NCBI RefSeq assembly: GCF_014844075.1
Contig: NZ_CP062165.1
Coordinates: 4,526,001 to 4,590,000 of the forward strand
Length of the DNA: 64,000 bases
Direction of reading: 5' to 3'
From: Paenibacillus sp. JNUCC-31
GTDB taxonomy: Bacteria; Bacillota; Bacilli; Paenibacillales; Paenibacillaceae
Both the position numbers and the translations under genes were made by a program. Below are positions 1 to 8,968 of the stretch, piece after piece. How positions within the stretch are numbered: the first letter of the stretch is position 1; each line of letters begins with the position of its first letter. The notes under the pieces were generated by a model, which saw only the letters and a program-made list of their open reading frames with translations, searched no databases and was not told the origin of the DNA.

Positions 1-3
1 GAA

Positions 4-513
4 TTATGAATCATAACGGTAGCAGATCGCTTTGCCTCCACTACTTTCGGAACTGAATTCCGGGTCTTCTACAAAACCGAAACGTTCGTATAATCGGATC
101 GCGTTCACCATCTGGCCACCCGTATATAAATACACCGTATTTTTGCCCATGTCTTTGGCAGATTCAACACATTGTTGAAGCAGTTCTCTGGCAATGCCGT
201 GACCTCTCCACTTGGGATCAACGCCCAACAGTCGAATAAACGGATAATCAATAGGCAGCTCGAAGTTCGGGTAAGCCTTATGTGCGGTCTCAAACAATTG
301 AACCGTTCCAACAATCTGATGTTCTATTTTGGCAATCCATAATTGCTTAATATAAGGATTGCTCGGCGATTCCCGAATATCCTTCAAATAATGTTCCCAT
401 TGTTCCTGTGTTTGGAAAGTGTCCCGGTACTCGGAGTAACTTTCAATGAGAATATGTACAATTTCTTCATGGTCAGCTTCTGTAGCGGGATGAATCGTTA
501 CTGCCGTTGTCAT
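4..513 (-). CDS. GNAT family N-acetyltransferase
   Basis: Predicted cytoplasmic acetyl-CoA-dependent N-acetyltransferase of unknown substrate. The 169-residue product shows the GNAT order: an N-terminal strand (VTIHPATEADHEEI), a central beta-bulge (IVGTVQLFE), the acetyl-CoA pyrophosphate loop LGVDPKWRGHGIARELL (Q/RxxGxG/A type), and the late helix-strand VYLYTGGQMVNAIRLYERFGF. The frame is open 20 codons further upstream, but ATG at 513 is preceded by GAAGGAGAA at the right distance, so I start there. It is complete (stop at 4-6). Monocistronic as far as visible, transcribed towards the window edge. Family call is firm; substrate unknown. Confidence 0.9.
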   Translation of the reverse strand: MTTAVTIHPATEADHEEIVHILIESYSEYRDTFQTQEQWEHYLKDIRESPSNPYIKQLWIAKIEHQIVGTVQLFETAHKAYPNFELPIDYPFIRLLGVDPKWRGHGIARELLQQCVESAKDMGKNTVYLYTGGQMVNAIRLYERFGFVEDPEFSSESSGGKAICYRYDS

Positions 514-681
514 CTCAAGTTCTCCTTCTGTTCTTGGTTTGATAAGAGATATAGCTGACTTGAATTGTAACACACCTGATGGTGCTGGATTAATTCAAAT
601 TTTCTATATATGACTCATGAAATTCTATGAGTTGGTGCATTCGCACAAGCACATCCAAGGTTCGCGCCCGTACAAGATTCA

Positions 682-1449
682 TTATAAGCGGTTGAGCTGT
701 GTGGAATACAGATTATTGCGATATTCGGTGGGTGTATTGCCCTCGTATTGTTTGAACATACGCAGGAATAGTTTGTAATCGGAAAAACCGCATTGTCCCG
801 CAATTTCTTTCACACTGGCATTGGTATTGAGCAGCATCTGCTTGGCCCGGTGAATCCGTTCCGTGAGGATATAGGTTTTGAGTCCGATGCCTTTCTCGCG
901 TTTCACCATTTTGGAGATATAGTCCTTGTTAAAATTAAAGGTCTCCGCAATTTTGCCTACCGTAATCTCAGTATGAAGATGAATATCCACCCACTTGCAG
1001 ATATGGTCAACGATTGCATTGTGTGGCCGATAACCAGCTTGAGTGTTGCGTTCCAGCTCTTTGAGCAGCAGTAACAATGCCGCATCTGCTTCTTCCGGTG
1101 AGAACGATGAACTGTGCAGCAGCTGCTTGAACAGCTGATTAGCCGTGGACGGAACCTGAATGGTCGCATGGGTGGGATACTGGTCGAACTCTCCCTCATT
1201 CGAATCATAATGAACCCAGTAAAAGCTGACGGGAGCATCGCTGACCTGATAGCCATAGTGGATGCGTCCAGCCCTCAGAAATAGCAGATCATTCGTACGC
1301 ACCACGTACTGCTGTTCCTCCTCCGCAATGTACATCTCGCCTTCCAGCATCAAAATGACCTCGTGAACAGGCATGCTGCGCTTCATGTGGCTCCAGTTGC
1401 CTTCGGATATGAATTTGCCGCACAGGTAATGCTCCAGTGGTTTTGGCAT
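682..1449 (-). CDS. AraC family transcriptional regulator
   Basis: Sugar-responsive DNA-binding regulator, 255 residues. The N-terminal half is a cupin-like AraC binding domain (EVILMLEGEMYIAEEEQQYVV, LLFLRAGRIHYGYQ). The C-terminal 100 residues carry the two helix-turn-helix motifs: ITVGKIAETFNFNKDYISKMVKRE and ASVKEIAGQCGFSDYKLFLRMFKQ, followed by the usual TPTEYR. The frame stays open to 1602, but ATG at 1449 has an AGGTGGAG ribosome site just upstream and gives a normal family length. It is divergent from the GH127 gene across about 200 bases, the classic layout for a dedicated activator of that glycosidase. The inducer (an arabinose-containing sugar) is inferred only from the neighbour. 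Confidence 0.92.
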   Translation of the reverse strand: MPKPLEHYLCGKFISEGNWSHMKRSMPVHEVILMLEGEMYIAEEEQQYVVRTNDLLFLRAGRIHYGYQVSDAPVSFYWVHYDSNEGEFDQYPTHATIQVPSTANQLFKQLLHSSSFSPEEADAALLLLLKELERNTQAGYRPHNAIVDHICKWVDIHLHTEITVGKIAETFNFNKDYISKMVKREKGIGLKTYILTERIHRAKQMLLNTNASVKEIAGQCGFSDYKLFLRMFKQYEGNTPTEYRNNLYSTQLNRL

Positions 1450-1648
1450 AGGACGGATTTCTCCACCTTTTCTTGGATTATGAGTCTGATGTAGTTGTAT
1501 TTTATTTGATAATATGAGGATATTCAAGGATTGGATTGAAAAAGAACGCAAGGAATATATGAACCGCAACACGGATTTTATCCTTATCCTTCGTACATCC
1601 ATTAAAGTACATCTGAATATCGACTACATTTCGAGGAGGAGCGAGATA

Positions 1649-3970
1649 ATGATTGAAACGAAAAAAGGTTTTTTGGGACCTGAGCATGTAGATCTGTTAA
1701 ATGGCGTTTTCCAAACGTCACAAGAGGTTGGGGAACGTTATCTGTTAACACTGGACATTGATCGTTTTCTTGCGCCGTGTTTTGAAGCCCATGGATTACC
1801 TGCCAAAAAGGAACGGTACGCGGGTTGGGAAGCACGCACCATCAGCGGGCATTCTCTCGGACACTATCTGTCTGCCCTGGCTGTAACCTATCAGGCGACA
1901 GGGAATGAAACGCTAAAACAAACCCTGGATTATGCCGTCAGCGAGCTTGCATCCATTCAACAGACAACAGGCAGCGGGAACATCGGCGGATTGTCCGAAG
2001 AAGCTTTCCAGATGGCTTTTCGAGCAGAAAATATTGGTGGCTTCAACATCGGCGAGTACTGGGTACCTTGGTACAGTGTACACAAAATCTACCGCGGTCT
2101 GATTGACGCTTATAAATTAACGGGGAATCAGCAGGCACTTGAGGTGGTAACACGTTTTGCAGACTGGGCGGTAGAAGGCTTGCTGCCGATGACAGAAGAA
2201 CAGGTACAGACGATGCTTCAAAGTGAGCACGGGGGCATGAATGAAGTATTTGCACATTTGTATGGGATTACGGGCAAAGCCTTATATCTTGAGATAGCTA
2301 ACAAGTTCACCCATCAATTGATTCTCAGACCGCTCGAACACAAGCAGGACGATCTTCAGGGCAAACATGCCAATACGCAGATTCCGAAAGTCATCGGTGC
2401 AGCCGAAATTTACAATCAGGACCATACCCATGAGAGTTATCGGACAGCGGCGGAGTTTTTCTGGGATACCACGGTTCATCATCGTTCTTACGTGTTTGGT
2501 GCGACGAGTATTTCCGAGCATTATGAAGCCAAAGGTATGGAAAGTCTGGGCATCAAAACCGGAGAGAGCTGCTGTACCCACAACATGTTGCATTTGACGA
2601 AACAACTCTATACTTGGAACCACGACAGTGCCTATATGGATTATTATGAAAACGCTATCTACAATCATATTCTGGGCACACAGGACCCGGATACGGGGAA
2701 CAAAACGTACTTTGCGTCAACGCTGCAAGGCCACTACAAAATCTATGGTACTCACGATACCGCCTGGTGGTGCTGCACAGGATCTGGCATGGAGAACCCG
2801 GGCAAATACGCCGAGGCGATCTATTTCGAGGATGAACAGGATCTGTACGTCAACCTGTATATCGCTTCACAGCTGGACTGGAGATCCCAAGGTCTATCGC
2901 TGAAGCTCGAAACCGACTTTCCTTATTCGGAAAAGGGTACCCTGACGATCACCGAAGGCAGCGCTTCGGCCAATCTTAGACTACGTGTGCCCTCATGGCT
3001 GCAAGAGCCAATGACGGCAACGGTCAACGGGGATACGGCGCATCCGTATACCCGGATGGAACCCGGATACCTCGACATCGACCGCAATTGGAACGCAGGC
3101 GATGTCATCACCATCACGCTGCCGATGTCGCTCCACCAATACACGTCCCGGGATGATGCGCACAAGGTGGCATTCCTGTACGGTCCGATTGTACTGGCAG
3201 GGGCTTTGGGAAGCGAAGGGCTGCCCGAGGATACCATCGTGGACGAAACAGCACTGAATCCCAAGACCGCACCTGTTCCTGTAATCTGGACAGAGCAGGA
3301 GGACGTGAGCGAATGGATCAAGGTGGTAGACGCAAGTGCGTTAACATTTGAGATCAGCAAGGATGTCACCTCGGATGGCAAACCGGTGAAGCTGATTCCG
3401 TTCTATGATGTACATCATGAGTTCTATACGGTATATTGGCCGTTCAACGATGAAGGGGATGCGCTGGAAAAGGAATTAAATGATATCACCATCGACAGGG
3501 TACAGCCTGACGGACAGCAGGATGAGATTGGACATCTTCTGGATAGCAATTGCCGTGCGGAACATCATAACGGTTCCTATACAGACGGCCGCAACAAGCT
3601 GCATATGTGGCGGGAAGCATTTGGTGTCAGCGGGGCCTATTTCAGCTACCAGCTGGCGGTGGATGGTTCCGTACCGAACGTTCTATGCGTGGCATACTGG
3701 GGCGGGGATCATTCTCCTTTTGAACGAAAGGGTACGAAGTATGAGAGAACATTTCATATCACTGTCGATGGAACGGTAGTCGGTGAACAGCGGATTCATA
3801 TGAACAAGATTGGCGAAGTGTTCTACGTTACCTATGATATCCCTGGGAAGGTTACGTCAGGCAAAGATAGCGTTCGGGTTGCATTCCAGGCATTGGACGA
3901 CAACGGCTGTGCCGGGAAAGTCGTGGAAGTACGTACAACGCGTAGCAAACCGGAGTCCATCTTTTCGTAA
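1649..3970 (+). CDS. GH127 beta-L-arabinofuranosidase
   Basis: Predicted intracellular glycosidase (773 residues, no signal peptide) releasing L-arabinofuranose from beta-linked arabino-oligosaccharides. The N-terminal part is the DUF1680 (alpha/alpha)6 barrel (EARTISGHSLGHYLSALA; YWVPWYSVHKIYRGL). The zinc-thiolate centre known from Bifidobacterium HypBA1 is intact: GESC gives Glu306 and Cys308, WWCCTGSG gives Cys375-Cys376, and SEH gives Glu290, sixteen residues before Glu306 as for the HypBA1 acid/base. Beta-sandwich modules follow (residues about 430-773). An upstream ATG exists at 1514, but ATG 1649 follows GAGGAGG. Probably controlled by the divergent AraC protein. A related GH127-clan activity (GH146) cannot be excluded. 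Confidence 0.93.
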   Translation: MIETKKGFLGPEHVDLLNGVFQTSQEVGERYLLTLDIDRFLAPCFEAHGLPAKKERYAGWEARTISGHSLGHYLSALAVTYQATGNETLKQTLDYAVSELASIQQTTGSGNIGGLSEEAFQMAFRAENIGGFNIGEYWVPWYSVHKIYRGLIDAYKLTGNQQALEVVTRFADWAVEGLLPMTEEQVQTMLQSEHGGMNEVFAHLYGITGKALYLEIANKFTHQLILRPLEHKQDDLQGKHANTQIPKVIGAAEIYNQDHTHESYRTAAEFFWDTTVHHRSYVFGATSISEHYEAKGMESLGIKTGESCCTHNMLHLTKQLYTWNHDSAYMDYYENAIYNHILGTQDPDTGNKTYFASTLQGHYKIYGTHDTAWWCCTGSGMENPGKYAEAIYFEDEQDLYVNLYIASQLDWRSQGLSLKLETDFPYSEKGTLTITEGSASANLRLRVPSWLQEPMTATVNGDTAHPYTRMEPGYLDIDRNWNAGDVITITLPMSLHQYTSRDDAHKVAFLYGPIVLAGALGSEGLPEDTIVDETALNPKTAPVPVIWTEQEDVSEWIKVVDASALTFEISKDVTSDGKPVKLIPFYDVHHEFYTVYWPFNDEGDALEKELNDITIDRVQPDGQQDEIGHLLDSNCRAEHHNGSYTDGRNKLHMWREAFGVSGAYFSYQLAVDGSVPNVLCVAYWGGDHSPFERKGTKYERTFHITVDGTVVGEQRIHMNKIGEVFYVTYDIPGKVTSGKDSVRVAFQALDDNGCAGKVVEVRTTRSKPESIFS

Positions 3971-4052
3971 AAGAAGTATGGTATGAAAATGGGCAAACAC
4001 AAAGGTATATTAAAAGCAAAATGCTCGTTAGGTAAAAGAGGAGGTAGGAAGT

Positions 4053-4511
4053 GTGGCCAAACCGGATAATAAAGGCATCTATACTTTTCAGGATTGGCTG
4101 ACTTGGGAGGGTGCATGGGAATTAATTAACGGGAAAGCCTATGGCACGTCTCCAGCACCCACCTCATTACACTCGTTTATTGTGGGTGAGCTGCACTTCT
4201 CATTGCGTACTTTTTTTCAGAATCGAAAATGTTTTGTATTTGTTGCCCCCTTTGACGTGTATTTCAGCGAGAATGAACAGTATGACGTACCTGACCATGT
4301 TGTCCAACCGGATTTATCGGTGGTTCTGTATCAGAAATATGGTGTGAATGAATATGGGATTGTTGATCCTGGGAATCAGACCGTTCATGTGTACACATTG
4401 GAAGAAGGCAGTTACCAAAACCGTCATCTGTACACGGAGCAAGAAACGATTCAATCGGAGTTATATCCGGAACTGGAGATTCCGCTTCGGAATTTATTCA
4501 AGCTGAATTAG
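4053..4511 (+). CDS. Uma2 family (DUF820) endonuclease-fold protein
   Basis: 152-residue protein of the Uma2/DUF820 family, which has a PD-(D/E)XK nuclease fold; cellular role is unsettled for the family. Visible hallmarks: the opening YTFQDWLTWEG..WELINGKAY, the S.LHSFIVGELHFSLRTFF segment, and the VPDHVVQPDLSVVLY strand carrying the acidic metal-binding PD motif, then YGIVDPGNQTVHVYTLEEGSY. GTG at 4053 is chosen as start because GAGGAGG (4038-4044) sits eight bases before it. It lies 82 bases after the GH127 gene in the same orientation and is followed by a strong terminator, so it may be the last gene of that transcript. Confidence 0.88.
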   Translation: MAKPDNKGIYTFQDWLTWEGAWELINGKAYGTSPAPTSLHSFIVGELHFSLRTFFQNRKCFVFVAPFDVYFSENEQYDVPDHVVQPDLSVVLYQKYGVNEYGIVDPGNQTVHVYTLEEGSYQNRHLYTEQETIQSELYPELEIPLRNLFKLN

Positions 4512-4563
4512 ATTAAAAGAGATTTGCTCTAAGGAGCCAATAAGAAGAACAAAACATCATAAT

Positions 4564-4594
4564 CACTCCGGCGCTGGCGTCGGGGTGTTTTTTT
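4564..4594 (+). terminator. Intrinsic terminator after the Uma2 gene
   Basis: Long GC-rich hairpin, CACTCCGGCGC paired to GCGTCGGGGTG with two G-T wobbles, followed directly by seven T residues. It closes the GH127-Uma2 transcription unit. Confidence 0.9.
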
Positions 4595-4895
4595 AAAATT
4601 TTTATCAAATAAGCCCTATATAAAAAATGACACGCACTCCGTATTACCACGTATTACCTGATAACATTTATTTTTCCGTCACCGTTTGTTCAAGGGCGCC
4701 AGGCTCTTTTTCCAAAGGTTACAAAATCGGTTCCACGTTGTCCCTCTAAAGATGAAATGGGATAAGCCCATGCCACGTATATTATGAATATCCATATTAA
4801 TCCACCCGAATGCGACGACATCATGTACAATGAAATAAAGTTCCAATGGGGAATATCGACATAAAAGTCCAACACATAGCGCGAAAGGAGGTCTG

Positions 4896-5636
4896 ATGAT
4901 TTACATGATAAAGTACATAAAACTGCTGGGGCTGATCTTCGGCGTTGTCGTCATGGATGTGCTGCTGTTCTCGCCAGGATTCATCGGACTGGGGTTTAGT
5001 GGGGGAGCCTTTACGACAGCGCTCTCGGTGACATGTCTGTTCGGCAGTGTGCTTGCTCTCTTCTATGGAAGCTACACCTTGTTGTTCAGGCAGCCTGTAG
5101 TTCTGCCCGTGAAGCAGATCGAAACCCATGAAGATTATGTGGAAGCGTTATCCTTTTATCGACGCATTAAAGTGCTTGAGGAAGATATCACACTGGGGTT
5201 GTCCCAATTGAACCGCATGAAGAAAAAGAAAGAAACCCTCCTGAACGTGCTGAATCAGCGATTTGATCCGGGGGAACTGAGTTACAAGAAGTTTGCTTCG
5301 GTCACCCTCGAAGTGGAGAAGCTGTTATACCTCAACATCCGAAGTGTACTTAACCGGCTCAATGTGTTCGATGAAGTGGAGTACGCCAGCCTGATGAAGT
5401 CCAAATCCGCTACACTTCCCCAGAAGCTTTTTCAGGAAAAGACCAAAGTATATAACGACTATCTAAGCTATGTGAAGAACTCGCTCCATACCAATGAGGA
5501 AATTTTGTTAAAGCTTGACCAGCTGATGCTGGAAATCTCCAGGCTGGACAGCTTTGAAGCCGGAGACATTGAACAGATGCCTTGTATGCAGGAAATTGAC
5601 CAATTAATCAAGCACACCAAATTATACAGACAGTGA
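4896..5636 (+). CDS. XpaC-like membrane-anchored protein
   Basis: 246-residue protein with two N-terminal membrane segments (residues about 5-30 and 38-62) and a long charged, helical cytoplasmic tail (RRIKVLEEDITLGLSQLNRMKKKKETLLNVL). Its position before a TelA gene matches the Bacillus xpaC-yaaN pair, whose XpaC family (5-bromo-4-chloroindolyl phosphate hydrolysis protein) has the same layout; the biological role is unclear. AAAGGAGG precedes ATG 4896 by four bases. The stop is eleven bases before the next gene start, so the two are cotranscribed. I assign the family mainly by topology and neighbourhood; sequence identity was not tested. Confidence 0.68.
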   Translation: MIYMIKYIKLLGLIFGVVVMDVLLFSPGFIGLGFSGGAFTTALSVTCLFGSVLALFYGSYTLLFRQPVVLPVKQIETHEDYVEALSFYRRIKVLEEDITLGLSQLNRMKKKKETLLNVLNQRFDPGELSYKKFASVTLEVEKLLYLNIRSVLNRLNVFDEVEYASLMKSKSATLPQKLFQEKTKVYNDYLSYVKNSLHTNEEILLKLDQLMLEISRLDSFEAGDIEQMPCMQEIDQLIKHTKLYRQ

Positions 5637-5647
5637 GGGGTTGCCTT

Positions 5648-7336
5648 ATGGCGAAGAAGGGGAAGTTTTTTTTCATATCGATCATGATGCTGTTGCTCGT
5701 GTTTGGCCTGGTATATGCAGGGATTACGCTGACATCGAACGTTGGTAAATCCAGTACACAGGTGACGACAGAGAATGCAGGCAAAGAATTAGGGAAGCTG
5801 TATGCGGACATTGCACCGGCAACGGCTGAACCGGTCAAAGGACAGATCGATCTCGATCCGGTCGATGTGGCAGAGTCTCTGCCGGATATCTCCAAATTCC
5901 CGATTACGGTCGAGAATACAACGAATGATTATGTAGAGATTTTCTCTTCGATTGAGAAGGCGGGAACCGGAGCCGATGGCTGGTTAACCGAAGTAACCGA
6001 GGAGTTCAACAAGGCTAACATTACCGTTGGTGGCAAACAGGTCTCAGTGAAATTACGCAATATCGCATCCGGTACGGCTGCTGATTATATCAAGTCTGGC
6101 AAATATGTGCCTGATGCATTTACCCCTTCGAATGAGTTATGGGGCGAGATGGTGGCCGCGAGCGGTGTAAAGACAGATCTCGTATCCAAAAGACTGGTGG
6201 GGAACGTTCCCGGTATTGTGATCTCCAAAGCCAAATATGATGCACTGGTCGACACGTACGGCTCGGTTAATGTAAAAACCGTGACCGAAGCGATAGCCAA
6301 CAACGAACTTGCAATGGGGTATACCGATCCGTTTGCCAGTTCCACGGGGCTAAACTTTCTCGTGACTGCACTCAACACATATGATAGCTCTAATCCGCTC
6401 GGAAAGAAGGCCATTGAGGGTTTTGAGAAGTTCCAGGCCAATGTGCCGTTTACAGCATCAACCACCATTCAGATGCGTGAAGCAGCCAAGTCGGGGCGTC
6501 TGGACGCCTTTGTACTGGAATATCAGACTTACGTAAACACCGCAGATCTGAAAAGCGGATACGTCTTTACACCGTTTGGCGTAAGACATGATAGCCCGCT
6601 GTATGCACTGGGACAATTGCCACAGAACAAGCAGGAGATCATCAAGAAGTATGCGGAATTCGTAACCCAAGCGAAGTATCAACAATCGGCTGAAGAATTT
6701 GGATTCAACGGCTTGCAGGATTACAAGTCCGAGTTGGCCACAGTAGATGGCGATACGCTGCTGTCTGCGCAGAAAGTATGGAAAGAGAAAAAGAACGGCA
6801 GCAAACCGATCGCAGCCGTATTTGTCACCGACGTGTCTGGAAGCATGGACGGCGAACCGCTGAACCGACTCAAGGAATCCTTGCGCAAAGGTCAAAAGTT
6901 CCTGGGCACAGACAACAGTATCGGCCTCGTCTCTTACTCCAGCGGGGTGACTGTGAACCTGCCGATTGCGAAGTATGATACGAATCAGCAGTCCATGTTT
7001 GTCGGTACGGTGGATAGCCTGCAAGCGGGTGGCGGTACGGCAACCTTCGATGGCATCGTTGTAGCGATGAAGATGCTGGAAGATTATATGGCTGCCAATC
7101 CGAATGTGAAACCGCTAATCTTTGTCCTCAGTGATGGCGAGACCAACGAGGGTCATACCCTGAAGGATATCCGTGATCTGGTCGAGACGTACAAAGTACC
7201 GATCTACACGATTGGTTACAATGCGGACATTAAAGCTTTAGAGAGCATTTCCAGCATTAACGAAGCGGCGAGCATTAACGCGGATACTGACGACGTGGTG
7301 TACAAAATCGGTAACCTGTTCAACGTGCAGATGTAA
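5648..7336 (+). CDS. Extracellular binding-protein-like domain fused to a von Willebrand A domain
   Basis: 562-residue membrane-anchored or secreted protein. One N-terminal hydrophobic segment (FFFISIMMLLLVFGLVYAG), then a periplasmic-binding-protein-like region (residues about 90-350, including AMGYTDPFASSTGLNFLVTAL and FTPFGVRHDSPLYALG), then a C-terminal VWA domain with the metal-ion adhesion motif DVSGS (Asp395-Ser399), a downstream Thr (GGGTATFDG) and LSDGETNEG. GTG at 5633 overlaps the upstream stop but lacks a ribosome site; ATG 5648 follows GAGGGG, so I use it. It sits between XpaC-like and TelA genes. The fusion suggests a Mg-dependent interaction module with a ligand-binding ectodomain; ligand unknown. 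Confidence 0.85.
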   Translation: MAKKGKFFFISIMMLLLVFGLVYAGITLTSNVGKSSTQVTTENAGKELGKLYADIAPATAEPVKGQIDLDPVDVAESLPDISKFPITVENTTNDYVEIFSSIEKAGTGADGWLTEVTEEFNKANITVGGKQVSVKLRNIASGTAADYIKSGKYVPDAFTPSNELWGEMVAASGVKTDLVSKRLVGNVPGIVISKAKYDALVDTYGSVNVKTVTEAIANNELAMGYTDPFASSTGLNFLVTALNTYDSSNPLGKKAIEGFEKFQANVPFTASTTIQMREAAKSGRLDAFVLEYQTYVNTADLKSGYVFTPFGVRHDSPLYALGQLPQNKQEIIKKYAEFVTQAKYQQSAEEFGFNGLQDYKSELATVDGDTLLSAQKVWKEKKNGSKPIAAVFVTDVSGSMDGEPLNRLKESLRKGQKFLGTDNSIGLVSYSSGVTVNLPIAKYDTNQQSMFVGTVDSLQAGGGTATFDGIVVAMKMLEDYMAANPNVKPLIFVLSDGETNEGHTLKDIRDLVETYKVPIYTIGYNADIKALESISSINEAASINADTDDVVYKIGNLFNVQM

Positions 7337-7734
7337 CACGGGGATTGCACTCGAAATGACCTGGAGCGTGTTTTCAAACCTTGTTATGAAAATCTGAACC
7401 GGGCCGAACGTGTCCGGGGCACTAACGAACATGAGACACGTTATTCAAGGGTTTGAAGCAGTTGCAGAAGACTAAAGGAACCTGAGACACGTTATATCGG
7501 GATTTAGTGCCGCATGTCGCATTTTTTGAGGGGGGTTAGGAAATAACGTGTCTGGTGTTCCTTACGATTGAAAAAGAGGGTCTGGAGTCCGAATAAGACG
7601 TCTCATGTTCCTTGGAAAAGGGCAAAGCATGGGTCGAGCGAGTGCGTGTGTGTTCTTGCCTGAGTTTGAAGGTACGCCTTGGTATATGGTTCATTATTTC
7701 ATTTATACAGCACGTAATTGAAGGGGGAACTTGG
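7337..7734. repeat. Intergenic cluster of four short repeats (two direct, two inverted)
   Basis: The 398-base gap before telA contains four copies of a unit close to GGAACCTGAGACACGTTAT. Forward copies lie near 7428-7446 and 7478-7496; reverse-complement copies near 7541-7560 (ATAACGTGTCTGGTGTTCC) and 7593-7611 (AAGACGTCTCATGTTCC, eroded). The outer and inner copies can pair and would form large stem-loops in RNA or single-stranded DNA. No other gene is convincing here; an upstream in-frame extension of telA through this region lacks a ribosome site. Confidence 0.7.
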
Positions 7735-8874
7735 ATGTCGTTTTCGATGGAGATACCTAGCCAGAAGGAAATTCAGAAGGTGATTGAGGAAGAAGTAAAA
7801 CCCGTACCTGCCGAGGTAGCGGAGCTGCAACAAGTGGCGAATGCCAACGTGGAGATGATCATGACACTGGATCTTGAATCGTTGGAGAAACGCAAAGAGA
7901 TTCTGCAATCCATTGACGGCTTTGGCATGAACACGATGAGATCATCTTCCGAGAAAAACGCGTTGCTTCAAGTCTCCGTTGGACATCTGTCCAAGACGGG
8001 AGACGAGGGCGGTCAGGTCGCCAAAGGCTTAACCGAGCTGCATATGCAGCTGAAGGATCTCGACCCGAGCGTCGTCGATTTTGCCAAGACCGGATTCCTT
8101 GGCAAATTGTTCAATCCGCTGCGGGCCTACTTCCTGAAATACCAGAAGGCGGATGCGGTAATTGCCGACATCGTGACCTCGCTGGATAAAGGCAGATCAA
8201 CCTTGAGAAACGACAACACCACACTGGAGATTGAACAGCAAAATCTGCGGGAACTTACGAAACGATTGCAGAAGGAAATTCAGCTTGGCGTGCTCATGGA
8301 TGAGTCGATTGATGCGCAGATCGAAGCTGCCAAGGTGCGTAACGAGGACCCGGAGAAAGTCCGCTTTATTACGGAAGAAGTCTTGTTCCCGCTGCGTCAG
8401 CGGGTCATGGATTTGCAGCAGATGTTGGTCGTGAACCAACAGGGCATTATGGCGATTGAAGTCGTGATCCGTAACAATAAGGAGCTGATCCGAGGTGTGG
8501 ATCGAGCCAAAAATGTAACGATCTCGGCATTGAAAATTGCCGTTACTGTAGCGAGTGCTTTGTATAATCAGAAGATTGTATTGCAGAAGATTGAACTGCT
8601 TAACCGGACAACCAACGACCTGATCGCAGGTACGTCCAAAATGCTGAAAGATCAGGGCATTGCCATCCAGAAGCAAGCTTATGAGGCCAGCATTTCCGTT
8701 GATACGATGAAGCAGGCGTTCACGGATGTGCTTTCCGCGCTCGACTCTATCAGTGTGTATAAGCAGGAGGCCTTGCCACGGATGCGGGAGACCATTAATC
8801 AGTTCCGTGAACTGGCGGATACCGGGGAGCAGCAGATTCAGCGGTTGGAGAAAGGGCAGAAGTTGGGGTTATAA
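7735..8874 (+). CDS. TelA/KlaA (YaaN-like) toxic anion resistance family protein
   Basis: 379-residue cytoplasmic, almost entirely helical protein of the TelA family (tellurite/toxic-anion resistance in plasmids; the housekeeping Bacillus homologue is YaaN). Typical segments: IPSQKEIQKVIEEEV, a long coiled coil in residues 140-260 (DNTTLEIEQQNLRELTKRLQ), EEVLFPLRQRVMDLQQMLVVNQQGI, and the end ALPRMRETINQFRELAD. The frame runs 41 codons upstream, but ATG 7735 is preceded by GAAGGGGG. Length agrees with the family. It probably works at the membrane with the XpaC-like partner; the real physiological role of chromosomal copies is not established. Confidence 0.92.
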   Translation: MSFSMEIPSQKEIQKVIEEEVKPVPAEVAELQQVANANVEMIMTLDLESLEKRKEILQSIDGFGMNTMRSSSEKNALLQVSVGHLSKTGDEGGQVAKGLTELHMQLKDLDPSVVDFAKTGFLGKLFNPLRAYFLKYQKADAVIADIVTSLDKGRSTLRNDNTTLEIEQQNLRELTKRLQKEIQLGVLMDESIDAQIEAAKVRNEDPEKVRFITEEVLFPLRQRVMDLQQMLVVNQQGIMAIEVVIRNNKELIRGVDRAKNVTISALKIAVTVASALYNQKIVLQKIELLNRTTNDLIAGTSKMLKDQGIAIQKQAYEASISVDTMKQAFTDVLSALDSISVYKQEALPRMRETINQFRELADTGEQQIQRLEKGQKLGL

Positions 8875-8895
8875 TTTTAATTTTCATAAATATAC

Positions 8896-8939
8896 AAAGC
8901 GGCCGTTCCTTGTTAATCATTGGGGAACGGTCGCTTTTT
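8896..8939 (+). terminator. Terminator between convergent telA and tetR-type genes
   Basis: AAAGCGGCCGTTCC pairs with GGAACGGTCGCTTT (one G-T wobble) around a 13-base loop and is followed by a T run. It can serve telA, and its complement the converging regulator gene. Confidence 0.88.
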
Positions 8940-8968
8940 GGCATACATGCATACTCGCATCATTGAAC

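Noticed and set aside
8197..8676. 159-codon minus-strand frame
   Set aside because: Antisense to telA coiled-coil region, no start signals.
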